In this document: positions 36,901 through 44,828 of the stretch, one piece after another
How positions within the stretch are numbered: the first letter of the stretch is position 1
Layout of the letters: each line of letters begins with the position of its first letter
Assembly: GCA_008501765.1 (NCBI GenBank)
Contig: QQUE01000018.1
Span: 62,001-126,000, forward strand
Origin: Calditrichota bacterium
GTDB taxonomy: Bacteria > Zhuqueibacterota > Zhuqueibacteria > Zhuqueibacterales > Geothermadaptataceae
Length of the DNA stretch: 64,000 nucleotides
Direction of reading: 5' to 3'
Notes under the pieces: model-generated
Databases searched by the model: none
What the model saw: only the letters and a program-made list of their open reading frames with translations
Told to the model about the DNA's origin: nothing
Program-made: the position numbers and the translations under genes

Positions 36901-37337
36901 GTGAAGAGTTCAGGTGGATCGATTATAAAATTTGTAAAGCTGTGTGATTTTCTGTTATAGCGAGCTAAAACACCAATTGAGGTTCCAAACCATAAGTTTT
37001 CGTCGGCGTCTTCGAAAATGGCATGTGTCCTGGGATCGCCGATCGAGGTTGTATCGTTGTGCTCTTTTTTGTGGATGAGAAAATCGTAGCCATCGAACCG
37101 GTTGGTTCCGTGTGCGGTAGCAAACCACATGAATCCCTGGCTATCCTGGTGAATATCGTGAATGGTTGAAACCGATAAACCCTGCTGCAACGAAATTTGT
37201 TGAAATTGTGCCTGCGTTGAATTTGAGGTGGTGCCGGCGGCTAATTTTACGGAGAGATTGGGCAGCACGGTTATGATTGCAATTGATATGAAAAAAGGTG
37301 TTTTGCGATTCGTCAACTTTTTCAACATTGGCAGCAT
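33930..37337 (-). CDS. Reg_prop double-propeller sensor with DesK-type histidine domain and degenerate ATPase
   Basis: The 1135-residue protein has an N-terminal signal/anchor and then about 14 propeller units of the type LWVGTFGGGLNRYD, enough for two seven-bladed propellers (about 45-770). A Y_Y_Y domain follows (YKLEGFDKEWLRV), then one span near 880-900 and a HisKA_3 domain with His939 in EDFHDEFGHKLSG. The last 140 residues align with a HATPase domain, but the N box reads FKEAISGLQKY (usual Asn and His replaced) and the DxGxG box is replaced by IETDGRPTEA near 1079. Propellers of this class sense glycans in Bacteroidetes. Kinase activity is doubtful here; it may work as a phosphatase, or with a partner kinase. 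No strong ribosome site is seen. Confidence 0.88.
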   Translation of the reverse strand: MLPMLKKLTNRKTPFFISIAIITVLPNLSVKLAAGTTSNSTQAQFQQISLQQGLSVSTIHDIHQDSQGFMWFATAHGTNRFDGYDFLIHKKEHNDTTSIGDPRTHAIFEDADENLWFGTSIGVLARYNRKSHSFTNFIIDPPELFTQDEAVVPTEYPATFAFYSRNTITAIAEDAPGNLWLATWGSGIAIFNKKKEEFVYVQYRKDEPNALSSNRVSSLICDNNNFMWVGTFGGGLNRYDTKVDIFKEFKSYPSSNKNNVRFSHFRHTPKNRRSLSDDRVSTLFQDSQNNIWVGTFLGGLNRIIKSTRGESTYAYQPIHFQHYRHESTDKFSLSNDNILSICEGQNQALWIGTFGGGLNRFEPQSGKFISYQNDPNDPFSISDNNITALHEDDGGVLWIGTLLGQGINKFVPNLKKFIHRKTNVDDPTSLNDNIIYAFGEDKLSNGRHVWVGTFEGGLNRFDRHTGKYEHFTHNPDDKYCLSQNHIRSILCDSYGYLWVGTFSEGLNRSRVPINRQPGKAAKKGVKSHKSLMNTPLEIQFQTYRNNPDDSHSLSQNQIRSLYETPDSTLWVCTFGGGLNKYDRASDAFTQFRFNPEDENSIPDDLVYTLSYNNAGLLWIGTYGGGLASLNLKTGEINRYHNEASNPNSLSDNRVLAILLDSDGLLWVGTDGGGLNKFERGDRQFKIFGEKEGLTDKTVYGILEDSDKNLWLSTNNGIYKYYRSKNKFMAYGVSHGLQGREYSGGAALKISDGTMFFGGINGFDEFHPKNILNNEHIPPVVLTAFTIYNKPVPFDPKNIKLSHNDNFFTFHFSALDYTNPPANKYKYKLEGFDKEWLRVNSNRRFASFTNLDPGEYTFMVQGSNSDGIWNESATSTALIVTPPFYKKNWFYFVTILSIVGAVVISHNRRVRQKVRRQIDLERIRHAENERVRKQVAEDFHDEFGHKLSGITLYIELIKRGILKNPEQVSPYLDTMAEISRNLSSGMRNFIWTLDPDVDSFFDFAFYMKDYGDHFFNKKNIGFWVDGLEEKMKTVRLPMQWRRQFTYIFKEAISGLQKYVTCENVTFRIYLTGFNYKIEIETDGRPTEAQDEFFNNLQVMMQKRADKITAKLDASLTADGMRIVLAGAIPDKNNVAS

Positions 37338-37463
37338 TCGGTAATGATTTTTTCAGCGATTTTTTTGCAAGAATGCATCATCCTGATGTGTAAAAGTTGA
37401 TAGACGCTTATGGTGCACAGTTGTTGCAATTATACGGGGAGAAAAGTGCTGTGAGCAAGGAAA

Positions 37464-38327
37464 TTATTTTAATGCTGTTTGTATTTTAAGCTCGCCGATA
37501 GCAAATTTCGCATATTTGTCTTTCCACTCAGGCAATTGGTGATTTACCATGGTCACTGCAACAAAATAATGTTTGTCGCCAATCTCAATTATTTCCGCTC
37601 CACGGCCCCGAATCTGTCCTTGATATAATTTTTCGCCAGTCCTGTTGTGCAAAGAATAGCGCGAATATTCACCCCCGTAGCGCCCCGTCGATATGAAAAA
37701 TGGCAGCGGATCCAGATTATAATGTTTGGTGTAAGGACGCAGCAGAGAATCGGTAATAACGAATTTCCCGGGCTGCACGGTTAGGGAAAAGGTATTCGCT
37801 AAATTCAGGCTTGCCAAATTTTCTTTGGTTACATAGCCATGATTAAATGAAACACTATCATTTCCCGCATAAACCTGAAATAGGTCCCCGGCTTTTTTCA
37901 CCTTGAGCTGGCTTTTAGACCAGATTTCAGGATCGGGTAATTTGATAGCTCCGGCGCCTTCTACGATGACTTCCAATGGCATGCCGCGGCTGTCGACAGC
38001 AAACCACAGTGTATTGTTGGGGGGTGGATTCCACGCAACTTCGGTTTGCAGGCGGCTGTCGATAAACCAGATCGTGCCAATCAAAAAGGCACCGGTCCCG
38101 GCAATTTTCCAGGCTCGAATCTGAAAAGACGTTTCTCCAATTCCGCCTAAAAAACGGTAAACGAGCGCCGCAAGCCCCAATCCTAAAAAGGTGGCAACCA
38201 CCGTCCCCGTACCAGGCGCTTTGCTGAATAAAAAAAGGAGAACAGCCAGCAACAAACTGAAGGTTATGGTGGTGAGAATGACTTTATCCTCAAACGTATT
38301 TCTTGTTTTTTCGTTTTCATCGACCAC
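37464..38327 (-). CDS. Membrane protein of unknown function
   Basis: The frame can start at TTG 38348, but GTG at 38327 has AAAGGA eight bases upstream and is preferred (287 residues). There are three hydrophobic segments in the first 100 residues (TTITFSLLLAVLLFLF, VVATFLGLGLAALVYRF, IAGTGAFLIGTIWFI). A soluble, beta-rich domain of about 190 residues without obvious catalytic motifs follows. I do not recognise the family. It stands 126 bases upstream of the propeller sensor on the same strand and 40 bases after the flavin-reductase-like gene, so it may be in one transcript with either. Confidence 0.7.
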   Translation of the reverse strand: MVDENEKTRNTFEDKVILTTITFSLLLAVLLFLFSKAPGTGTVVATFLGLGLAALVYRFLGGIGETSFQIRAWKIAGTGAFLIGTIWFIDSRLQTEVAWNPPPNNTLWFAVDSRGMPLEVIVEGAGAIKLPDPEIWSKSQLKVKKAGDLFQVYAGNDSVSFNHGYVTKENLASLNLANTFSLTVQPGKFVITDSLLRPYTKHYNLDPLPFFISTGRYGGEYSRYSLHNRTGEKLYQGQIRGRGAEIIEIGDKHYFVAVTMVNHQLPEWKDKYAKFAIGELKIQTALK

Positions 38328-38388
38328 TGTTATTATCCTTTCAATCAAGTCTGTTGTTTGAAATGCACTTCGTGCGGATTGCTTTTTT

Positions 38389-38988
38389 TTAGGCGGAAAT
38401 CAGGTCGCCAAGACCGCAGTAATAGGGCCCCGCAAGCCGGGCAAGGGGTTGCAGTTTTTCTACATTGATGCGGTAATTTTCAATGATATCATCAGCGATG
38501 TGAAACATCACCACTTCGCCGATAACCAGAAAGCTGCCACCCGCTTCTTTGCGGCCAACAGGAACGACTTGCAGGAGTTTGCATTCAAAATTAATCGGCG
38601 ATTCTTTGATACGCGGGGGCGCAACCCGCTCGCTTGGTATTGGAGTAAAACCTGAAACTTCGAATTCATCGACTTCCGGCGGGTAATCTGTTGCACAGGC
38701 ACTCATGGCAGCAAGGAGGGGCACAGTGGTCATATTTATTACGAATTCCCGTGTTTCTTCGATATTCATCAGGGTGTCTTTTTTAAGTGTGCCTTTGGCT
38801 TTTCGCGCCGGAGAAAAGCAGATGGTCGGGGGATTGGAAGAAATCCCGGTAAAAAAAGAAAATGGGGCGATATTGCAGACACCATCTTCACTTATTGTCG
38901 AAACGATTGCGATTGGGCGCGGCAAAATCGATCCCGTGAGAAGTTTGTAATTTTCTTTCACCGAAAGTTTGGTTGGGTCAATTATCAT
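38389..38988 (-). CDS. Flavin reductase-like FMN-binding split-barrel protein
   Basis: The 199-residue protein has the family pattern SILPRPIAIVSTISEDGVCNIAPFSFF, then PPTICFSP and TREFVINM, which form the FMN-binding split barrel. Members reduce flavins with NAD(P)H or bind FMN in oxidoreductases; some are partners of monooxygenases. No partner oxygenase is nearby. AGGATATATC precedes the ATG. It may be the first gene of a short operon with the unknown membrane protein. Confidence 0.88.
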   Translation of the reverse strand: MIIDPTKLSVKENYKLLTGSILPRPIAIVSTISEDGVCNIAPFSFFTGISSNPPTICFSPARKAKGTLKKDTLMNIEETREFVINMTTVPLLAAMSACATDYPPEVDEFEVSGFTPIPSERVAPPRIKESPINFECKLLQVVPVGRKEAGGSFLVIGEVVMFHIADDIIENYRINVEKLQPLARLAGPYYCGLGDLISA

Positions 38989-39080
38989 GATATATCCTGT
39001 GTTTTTTTGAGTTTATAATAAATTATAATTGAAATGATGGCGCGGGCAGAAATTGTAATTGATTGCTATAAAATAGAAAA

Positions 39081-39515
39081 TTATATCTTCGATGTCATCT
39101 CTATTTTTTGAATAAAGTCGGAAATAGCCGCTTTGATTTCTTCGAGTCCGGAATAATAATGCACGGTAAATTTCTCGTTTCCGGCCAGCATCGCTGATAA
39201 CATATTCGGATTCTGTTTGTTAAATAAACACAAAACCGGTTTGCCGATCATTTCTGCACGCCCCAGTTCGTAGCCCACGCCCAGCGATGGTGTCGTTACT
39301 TCAGCGATCACAGCATCCGCTTGCCCCAGCATGGCAATATCACGTTCGAAAATCGTCGCGTCACTTAAACCTGCTTCCCCGGTTTGCGAAAGCTCGGCTG
39401 CACCAATATGCTCGGTTAAAACGTGCGCTTTTGTTTGCAAAAAAGCAATCACCTCTGCGTATAATTTTTGATTTTGCCGTCCCCCACGAATCGAAGCTGC
39501 AAAATATATTTGCAT
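39081..39515 (-). CDS. DNPH1/Rcl-like 2'-deoxynucleoside 5'-phosphate N-hydrolase
   Basis: The 144-residue protein starts with MQIYFAASIRGGRQ, the phosphate-binding signature of the DNPH1 (Rcl) branch of nucleoside 2-deoxyribosyltransferases. It continues with IFERDIAMLGQADAVIAEVT and SLGVGYELGRAEMIGKPVLC, which carry the catalytic Glu region. The family cleaves the N-glycosidic bond of deoxynucleoside 5'-monophosphates and is thought to clean up damaged nucleotides. AAGGAC precedes the ATG. It is monocistronic by spacing. Confidence 0.88.
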   Translation of the reverse strand: MQIYFAASIRGGRQNQKLYAEVIAFLQTKAHVLTEHIGAAELSQTGEAGLSDATIFERDIAMLGQADAVIAEVTTPSLGVGYELGRAEMIGKPVLCLFNKQNPNMLSAMLAGNEKFTVHYYSGLEEIKAAISDFIQKIEMTSKI

Positions 39516-39727
39516 ACTTGTCCTTGTTTTCGTTTTTCATCGATATCAAAAGATTTATATAAAGCTTAAAAAACAAACTGCTGAATATTATTTGCATTTC
39601 TACATGAATATCATTTTTATCAGCACTTCTTTTTCGAAGATTTTTGCTGATTTATGATTTATGGGAACCGGCTATTGAATGAGCACCATCTGTGTGAAAA
39701 ATGTGAAGAAAAACTGAAACTTAATAT

Positions 39728-40080
39728 AATCCGTTAGCAAATTGATCTGCACATTCATTAACTGCTGCGAATGTGCCTGGCACTTATTCGAGCCTGTTAA
39801 AAAATATCAACAGTTCATTTATTTGTTAATTTTAAAAGAATCGACCAAGTGCCAGGCACATAATTTATAATTTATGAATATGGTAAGTTGAATGATTTTT
39901 AAATTTTTTTTTCAGGCTCATTTATCCACCCGGTTTACGTTTTTTGCAATACCGGGGTCTCCTTGAATTTAAGCTAAATCTCCGGATATCCCAGTATTTC
40001 ATGCTATGAAAGACAGGATGACACCCACACAACCTAATTCTTCTTTAGGCCGCGCATTCTATTTTGCACAACGTGTTTAA
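39728..40080. repeat. Family B element B5 carrying a nested family A element
   Basis: The left end ATAATCCGTTAGCAAATT is a worn family B terminus, and the right end TATTTTGCACAACGTG is intact. Between them lie element A3 (39753-39880) and a B-type core with GCAATACCGGGGTCTCC and CCCAGTATTTCATG...AGGATGAC (39935-40025). The arrangement suggests that A inserted into B. Confidence 0.6.
39753..39880. repeat. Family A inverted-repeat element A3
   Basis: Arms ATGTGCCTGGCACTTATTCG and CGACCAAGTGCCAGGCACAT, with outer ATTCATTA and TTATGAAT. The loop differs completely from A1 and A2, so only the arms are conserved. Confidence 0.7.
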
Positions 40081-40293
40081 TATAACAACATTATATTATT
40101 ATTATTTGCAATTTTTCTCTTAAAGGATTAGTTTGATACATTCTAAATTCAATTTAGTGCGGATTAACCGGAGTCAGACCTTAAAAACCCGTGATTTCGG
40201 GCGCAATTGAATTAATCTCAACGTCACCAAAGCACGAACAGTTTGATTAGATTAGAAAACAGAATGGTTTAATAATCCCATATCGGAGTGGAT

Positions 40294-42267
40294 ATGATTA
40301 TCAGAAATGGATTCATTCTCCAGTTTTTTTTGTATCTGGCGATTGCTACTCTCTCGGCGCAGCCCGTAATTTTTGAAAATCCTCTCAGCCCGCGCATCGC
40401 GAATTATGATATCGATGTAGAACTCGATACCTCAAACCGAATGCTGCATGGCCGTGAAACGCTTACCTGGTTTAATAAAACGGACACACCTGTGCAGGAT
40501 TTGCATTTTCATCTTTACCTGAATGCGTTTCGCAATAGTCAGTCTACTTTTATGATCGAATCCGGCGGCCGTCACCGCAGCAATTTGATCGACAAAGACG
40601 GATGGGGGTACATCGACATTGATAGCATTACTATCGACGGCAGCGATGTGTCGGAATACATCGAGTTTTTACAACCGGATACGGATCATCCCCATGATAA
40701 AACTGTCTGTCGCATCCCGCTTTTTCATATTTTAAAACCAGGGCAATCTGTCAATATTGAGATTGAATTCACAGCCAAATTACCAACACCGCCTTTTGCC
40801 AGAACAGGCGCAAAAGCGGAGTATTTTTTCGCTGGTCAGTGGTTTCCAAAAATCGGCGTATTTGAAAATGGCGTTTGGAACTGCCACCAGTTTCATGTCA
40901 ATACAGAGTTTTACGCGGATTTCGGTGTTTATGACGTTCGGATAAATGTGCCCGCGGGTAATATTGTCGGAGCAACCGGCCTGGAAGTGGAAATTATCGA
41001 AAATGAAAACGGCACAGCGACCCACGTTTACCATGCCGAAGATGTGCATGATTTCGCCTGGACAACCAGCCCGAATTTCGTTGAATTTCGTGGCCGGGAA
41101 CAGGATGTCGATATCCGGGTATTGATGCAATCGGATATGGCCTATCAGGGGGAGCGACATCTGGAAGCCGCCAAATTTTCTGTCCGCTATTTTCAGGATT
41201 GGTATGGGGACTACCCTTTTCCGAACTTGACTGTCGTCGATCCCAGACGCGGCGCATTCGGCTCCGGTGGGATGGAGTATCCGACGTTGATAACTGCCGG
41301 AACTATCTACGGACTGCCGGCTGGAGTTTATTTACCGGAATTGGTTATTTTACATGAATTTGGCCATAATTACTGGTACCACCTGCTCGCCTCAAATGAG
41401 TTTGAAGAAGCCTGGCTGGATGAAGGAATTAATAGCTATACCGAGGCCAAGATTATGGATCATATTTTTAATGATGCCGGGGCTATAAATATGGGCGCTG
41501 TGCAACTCTCCAATAAACAATTTCATCGCTTGCGTTATCTGTTTTTTGCCGACTATGATCCGATGCTAAAACATGGCTGGAAGTATTACAGTGGTAGCAG
41601 TTATGGCGCAAATTCTTACTCGAGGCCGGCGGTTATACTTTTGACGCTCGATAATTATCTTGGCGCCGATGTCATGCGCAATGCGATGCAGGAATATGTG
41701 AAAGAATGGAGTTTTAAACATCCGAAAACTAATGATTTTATTAATGTTATAAGCCGGGTTGCCGGACAAGATTTAAACTGGTACTTTGATCAGATTTTAT
41801 ACTCAAATGCTACGCTTGATTACAGTGTTGCCAGCATCTACTCCAGAGAAGTTAAGAAAAATAGAGGTGTTGATTTTGATGATCTCGAAGAAAATGCAAC
41901 TTCGGATAGTTTGGAAGTGAAAGAAATTAAGCAGTATGAAAGTGGGATCGGCGTTCGCCGGCTGGGAGAATTTATTTTCCCGGTTGAGATCGAACTAACT
42001 TTTGCAGACGGGGAGAAAATACGTGAGAAATGGGATGGCAAAGATTTGTGGAAAAGATATAAATATGTCCGAGAGAGCAAGCTCATTTCCGCCACGGTGG
42101 ATCCGGAACAAAAAATATTAATCGATATGAATTTTAGCAACAACAGCCGTACTCTCAGCTCCAAAGATCATGGGCTAAAAAAGGTCGCAATTCGTATGCT
42201 CTTCTGGCTGCAATCTTTCCTGGAAATGCCGGAGCTGTTAATCTTTCCGTTCAGTTTGTCCAGATGA
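40294..42267 (+). CDS. Exported M1-family zinc metallopeptidase
   Basis: The ATG at 40294 has GGAG six bases upstream and is preferred over GTG at 40288, giving 657 residues. A signal peptide (ending TLSAQ) precedes a beta-rich N-domain and the gluzincin domain. The zinc motif HEFGH (His354, Glu355, His358) and the third ligand Glu377, exactly 18 residues further in EEAWLDEG, are present. The substrate motif GGMEYPTLI stands for the usual GAMEN, a common form in non-aminopeptidase M1 proteins. It likely trims peptides outside the cytoplasm. A membrane protein gene follows 71 bases downstream. Confidence 0.92.
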   Translation: MIIRNGFILQFFLYLAIATLSAQPVIFENPLSPRIANYDIDVELDTSNRMLHGRETLTWFNKTDTPVQDLHFHLYLNAFRNSQSTFMIESGGRHRSNLIDKDGWGYIDIDSITIDGSDVSEYIEFLQPDTDHPHDKTVCRIPLFHILKPGQSVNIEIEFTAKLPTPPFARTGAKAEYFFAGQWFPKIGVFENGVWNCHQFHVNTEFYADFGVYDVRINVPAGNIVGATGLEVEIIENENGTATHVYHAEDVHDFAWTTSPNFVEFRGREQDVDIRVLMQSDMAYQGERHLEAAKFSVRYFQDWYGDYPFPNLTVVDPRRGAFGSGGMEYPTLITAGTIYGLPAGVYLPELVILHEFGHNYWYHLLASNEFEEAWLDEGINSYTEAKIMDHIFNDAGAINMGAVQLSNKQFHRLRYLFFADYDPMLKHGWKYYSGSSYGANSYSRPAVILLTLDNYLGADVMRNAMQEYVKEWSFKHPKTNDFINVISRVAGQDLNWYFDQILYSNATLDYSVASIYSREVKKNRGVDFDDLEENATSDSLEVKEIKQYESGIGVRRLGEFIFPVEIELTFADGEKIREKWDGKDLWKRYKYVRESKLISATVDPEQKILIDMNFSNNSRTLSSKDHGLKKVAIRMLFWLQSFLEMPELLIFPFSLSR

Positions 42268-42338
42268 GGTTCTATTAGTTTTGAAGATGTATTTTGCGTT
42301 GAATGTTCAGAAATCCGGAAATTATCAGGAGTAAAAAA

Positions 42339-43262
42339 ATGATAGATTATATAAAACAAGCTGGAACGATACGCTGTAAAAACAAACGGTTGATTTTGTT
42401 TTATTTTGCCGCAAGTTTGTTGCTTTCCTTAATCGTTGTTATGCCCTTGCGAAGTTTTATGAGTCGATTTTTAGGTTCAAGCCTGATGCGTTCCCGCCTT
42501 GAAAGCGGTATCGATGTTGATTTTTTGATCGAATTTTGGTTTCATTCTCCGGGATTTACCGCGGTTTTAGTCCCTTTATTATTATTGGTTTTCGTTTCTT
42601 ATTTGTGCATCAATCTCGTTTTTTCAGCAGGAACCATCGGCTTGTTTTTGCAAGATAAGGCTTACGAATCTTCGTTTTTTTGGGGAATTGGCGGGAGTTA
42701 TTTCTGGCGATTCCTGCGCATTACACTGTGGAGCGCCCTGCTTTTTATCATTTTGATGGCACTATCAGTTTTACTCGGAAATTTACGCCAGTACTTTCAT
42801 GGCGATGATCCTCTGGCAAATATTTCTTTTTATTGGCGATGGGCACGAATAGCATTCCGTTTTCTATGTTTCGGGTATGTGATGATGGTCATCGATTACG
42901 CCCGAATTTTTACGGTGCAAACAGATGAAAAACGAATGTACCGCGCTGTTCTGCATGGGATGTATTTTGTGTTGCGAAATTTTAGCCGCACAGTTCCGTT
43001 GGCGTTATTTTATTTAATTTGCGGATTGCTCTTGTTTGCAATCTATTACTACGCATCTCCTTTAATCGCCTATCGGACGGGCTTCCTGGCGGTGCTCATA
43101 TTGTTTCTTATTCAGCAGAGTTTCATTTTTCTCCGTATGGTGCTTAAAGTGAGCTTAATGGCAAGTGAAGTATTGCTGTATAAAGATTGCTCCGAGCGCC
43201 TTATGCAGAAAAAATATGCGAAAAACATCGAGTTACGCCCCGTTGTCCCTCCGTCACTTTAA
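42339..43262 (+). CDS. Six-span membrane protein of unknown function
   Basis: The ATG at 42339 has AGGAG seven bases upstream; the longer frame to 42303 lacks support. The 307-residue product has about six spans (around 22-45, 80-105, 130-155, 175-195, 220-245 and 255-285 of the chosen frame) and short loops. The C-terminal tail is basic. I do not recognise a family. It follows the M1 peptidase on the same strand and is probably co-transcribed with it, and it ends at a good terminator. Confidence 0.8.
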   Translation: MIDYIKQAGTIRCKNKRLILFYFAASLLLSLIVVMPLRSFMSRFLGSSLMRSRLESGIDVDFLIEFWFHSPGFTAVLVPLLLLVFVSYLCINLVFSAGTIGLFLQDKAYESSFFWGIGGSYFWRFLRITLWSALLFIILMALSVLLGNLRQYFHGDDPLANISFYWRWARIAFRFLCFGYVMMVIDYARIFTVQTDEKRMYRAVLHGMYFVLRNFSRTVPLALFYLICGLLLFAIYYYASPLIAYRTGFLAVLILFLIQQSFIFLRMVLKVSLMASEVLLYKDCSERLMQKKYAKNIELRPVVPPSL

Positions 43263-43281
43263 TTGAAATTATTAGTGCGCT

Positions 43282-43314
43282 AAAGCACAGGTATTTTCCC
43301 ATTACCTGTGCTTT
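43282..43314 (+). terminator. Rho-independent-type terminator after the six-span protein gene
   Basis: A perfect 12-base stem, AAAGCACAGGTA with TACCTGTGCTTT and a nine-base loop, starts 20 bases after the stop codon and is followed by a short T-rich run. It closes the M1 peptidase/membrane protein unit. Confidence 0.8.
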
Positions 43315-43689
43315 CTTGTTCCGGCCTTATTTAACTCCACAGAATGTTCCACTCCTGATACCACTGACTGCCAATTCGAATAACTATCGAAATAATAATA
43401 ATTTTTATAAATATTAATTATGTAATGCTGAAACTATCCCAGGTTTGCTAAATTAATCAAATGGAACAAACTATTATAATTCAATTTTCTGGACTTTTAT
43501 TTATTCCAATCCAATCGGATTGTGTTATTTGATGTCGATTGAAAATAACATTATTTCGTTATAAACTTCAGATGATAAACAGTGCTTCACCAATTTTGTA
43601 ACTCCTTATATAAAAAGAGTTGGCAGGCGGAAAATGTGCAGCAGATTTAGAAAAATTTGAGAGAATGTAATATTTTTGGGATTTTTACT

Positions 43690-43866
43690 TATAAAATTTG
43701 ACTAATAAGGGTAATGATTTATTGAGGCCATCTGTCCGGATTTCCGGTTTGCATCGGGTGTCCTGTCCATTTTTTCTCCCGAAAATATCATCAGGCACCG
43801 GATTCAGGGGGGATATCCGGTGCCTGATTTATGAAAGCTGAATCGCAATTTGTTCAGCTTTTTTTA
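43690..43866 (+). ncRNA. Candidate small RNA or leader ending in two strong hairpins
   Basis: The 679-base gap 43263-43941 has no open frame of note. Near its right end a perfect 14-base stem (ATCAGGCACCGGAT with ATCCGGTGCCTGAT, 43790s-43832) is followed at once by a second stem, AAAGCTGAA with TTCAGCTTT and a run of seven T on the plus strand. The nearest plus-strand gene ended over 500 bases earlier and already has a terminator, so a separate short plus-strand transcript is the simplest explanation. A TTGACT hexamer lies near 43697, without a clear -10 box. The start boundary given is a guess. Confidence 0.35.
43835..43866 (+). terminator. Strong intrinsic terminator (plus strand)
   Basis: A nine-base stem AAAGCTGAA/TTCAGCTTT with a nine-to-ten-base loop runs straight into TTTTTTT. 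On the minus strand, after the PAP2 gene, the same hairpin has only a three-base U-tract, so its main direction is plus. Confidence 0.75.
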
Positions 43867-43941
43867 TTTGCAACGCTCATTTATTCCAGAAATCAATATT
43901 GGGAACCTGCACATTGTGGAGGTAAAGGTGGTTAGATTATT

Positions 43942-44787
43942 TTAAAAATGAATCACGAAACCTAATTTATTTTTGGCTAAATAAGGTGTGAATGTGCTTG
44001 CAGAAACCTGCGACCTGTTTCGATTCACCAATTTTTTCGCCACCCAATGTCCCAATGCCCCCCCGATAATTACATCAGAAAGCCAGTGTTTTCTATCATC
44101 CATACGCTGAAGCGCAACCGAGGCTGCGAGCGCGTAAGCCGGATACTTTATATATTTCTGCGGATATTGTTGGGCCAGCACTGTCATGGCGGCAAATGCG
44201 CTGGATGTATGACCCGAGGGCATGGAATAGAATCGTTCCTTATCGGCTTTGGAATAAAACGATTTATAAAAACGGGCCCCTTTATCATTGTAAGGCCGCG
44301 CCCGGCCAATCGAAATCTTCCCCAATCGCGTCAAGAGTGCGGTTATCAGGTAGGACTCCGTCAGTAGAAATGAAGTTTGCAGCATTTTTTTATCCCGCAG
44401 AAAAATCCCTCCGGTAGCAAACATTCCAATCAGCGCCGTTGAAAAGACTTGTGGCCCCATTCTGTCGTAAAATTGCCCCGGGGGCAGCAAGTGTTTTGTG
44501 TGCCGAATATAAAAATCGTCGCCTTCCAAAGTAAAATCTTTATCTATCTGCTCGTCGGTGCCGAAAACAAGTCCTGCATTCACAGCGGCAAATGCTGTAA
44601 AAAGCAGCGCGTCTTTTTTCGACATTTTAAATGGTGCTGTGCCGATATCAGCAAAGTCGGAAAAAATCGTTTTGCCGATATTTTTTACTGAATTCTCATC
44701 ACTTTGCCCGGAAATAGACTGCGCATTCATCGCAGTAAAAAATAATAAAATCAGGCACAGGGAAATAATGATTGTCCGGATTTTCAT
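43942..44787 (-). CDS. PAP2-family phosphatase (membrane lipid phosphatase-like)
   Basis: The ATG at 44787 gives 281 residues with a signal sequence (IIISLCLILLFFTAMNAQ); the longer frame to 44832 adds an unlikely polar leader. The three PAP2 motifs are present: K157...R164-P165 (KISIGRARP), PSGH at 190-193 with catalytic His193, and R228...His234...Asp238 (RMDDRKHWLSD). The family removes phosphate from lipid phosphates or undecaprenyl diphosphate on the periplasmic side. It is the last gene of a five-gene minus-strand run that also holds a second PAP2 protein. Confidence 0.9.
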   Translation of the reverse strand: MKIRTIIISLCLILLFFTAMNAQSISGQSDENSVKNIGKTIFSDFADIGTAPFKMSKKDALLFTAFAAVNAGLVFGTDEQIDKDFTLEGDDFYIRHTKHLLPPGQFYDRMGPQVFSTALIGMFATGGIFLRDKKMLQTSFLLTESYLITALLTRLGKISIGRARPYNDKGARFYKSFYSKADKERFYSMPSGHTSSAFAAMTVLAQQYPQKYIKYPAYALAASVALQRMDDRKHWLSDVIIGGALGHWVAKKLVNRNRSQVSASTFTPYLAKNKLGFVIHF

Positions 44788-44828
44788 TTGGTGTGTTTCC
44801 TTATTTTCATTTGAGCTGATGCCTGAAC

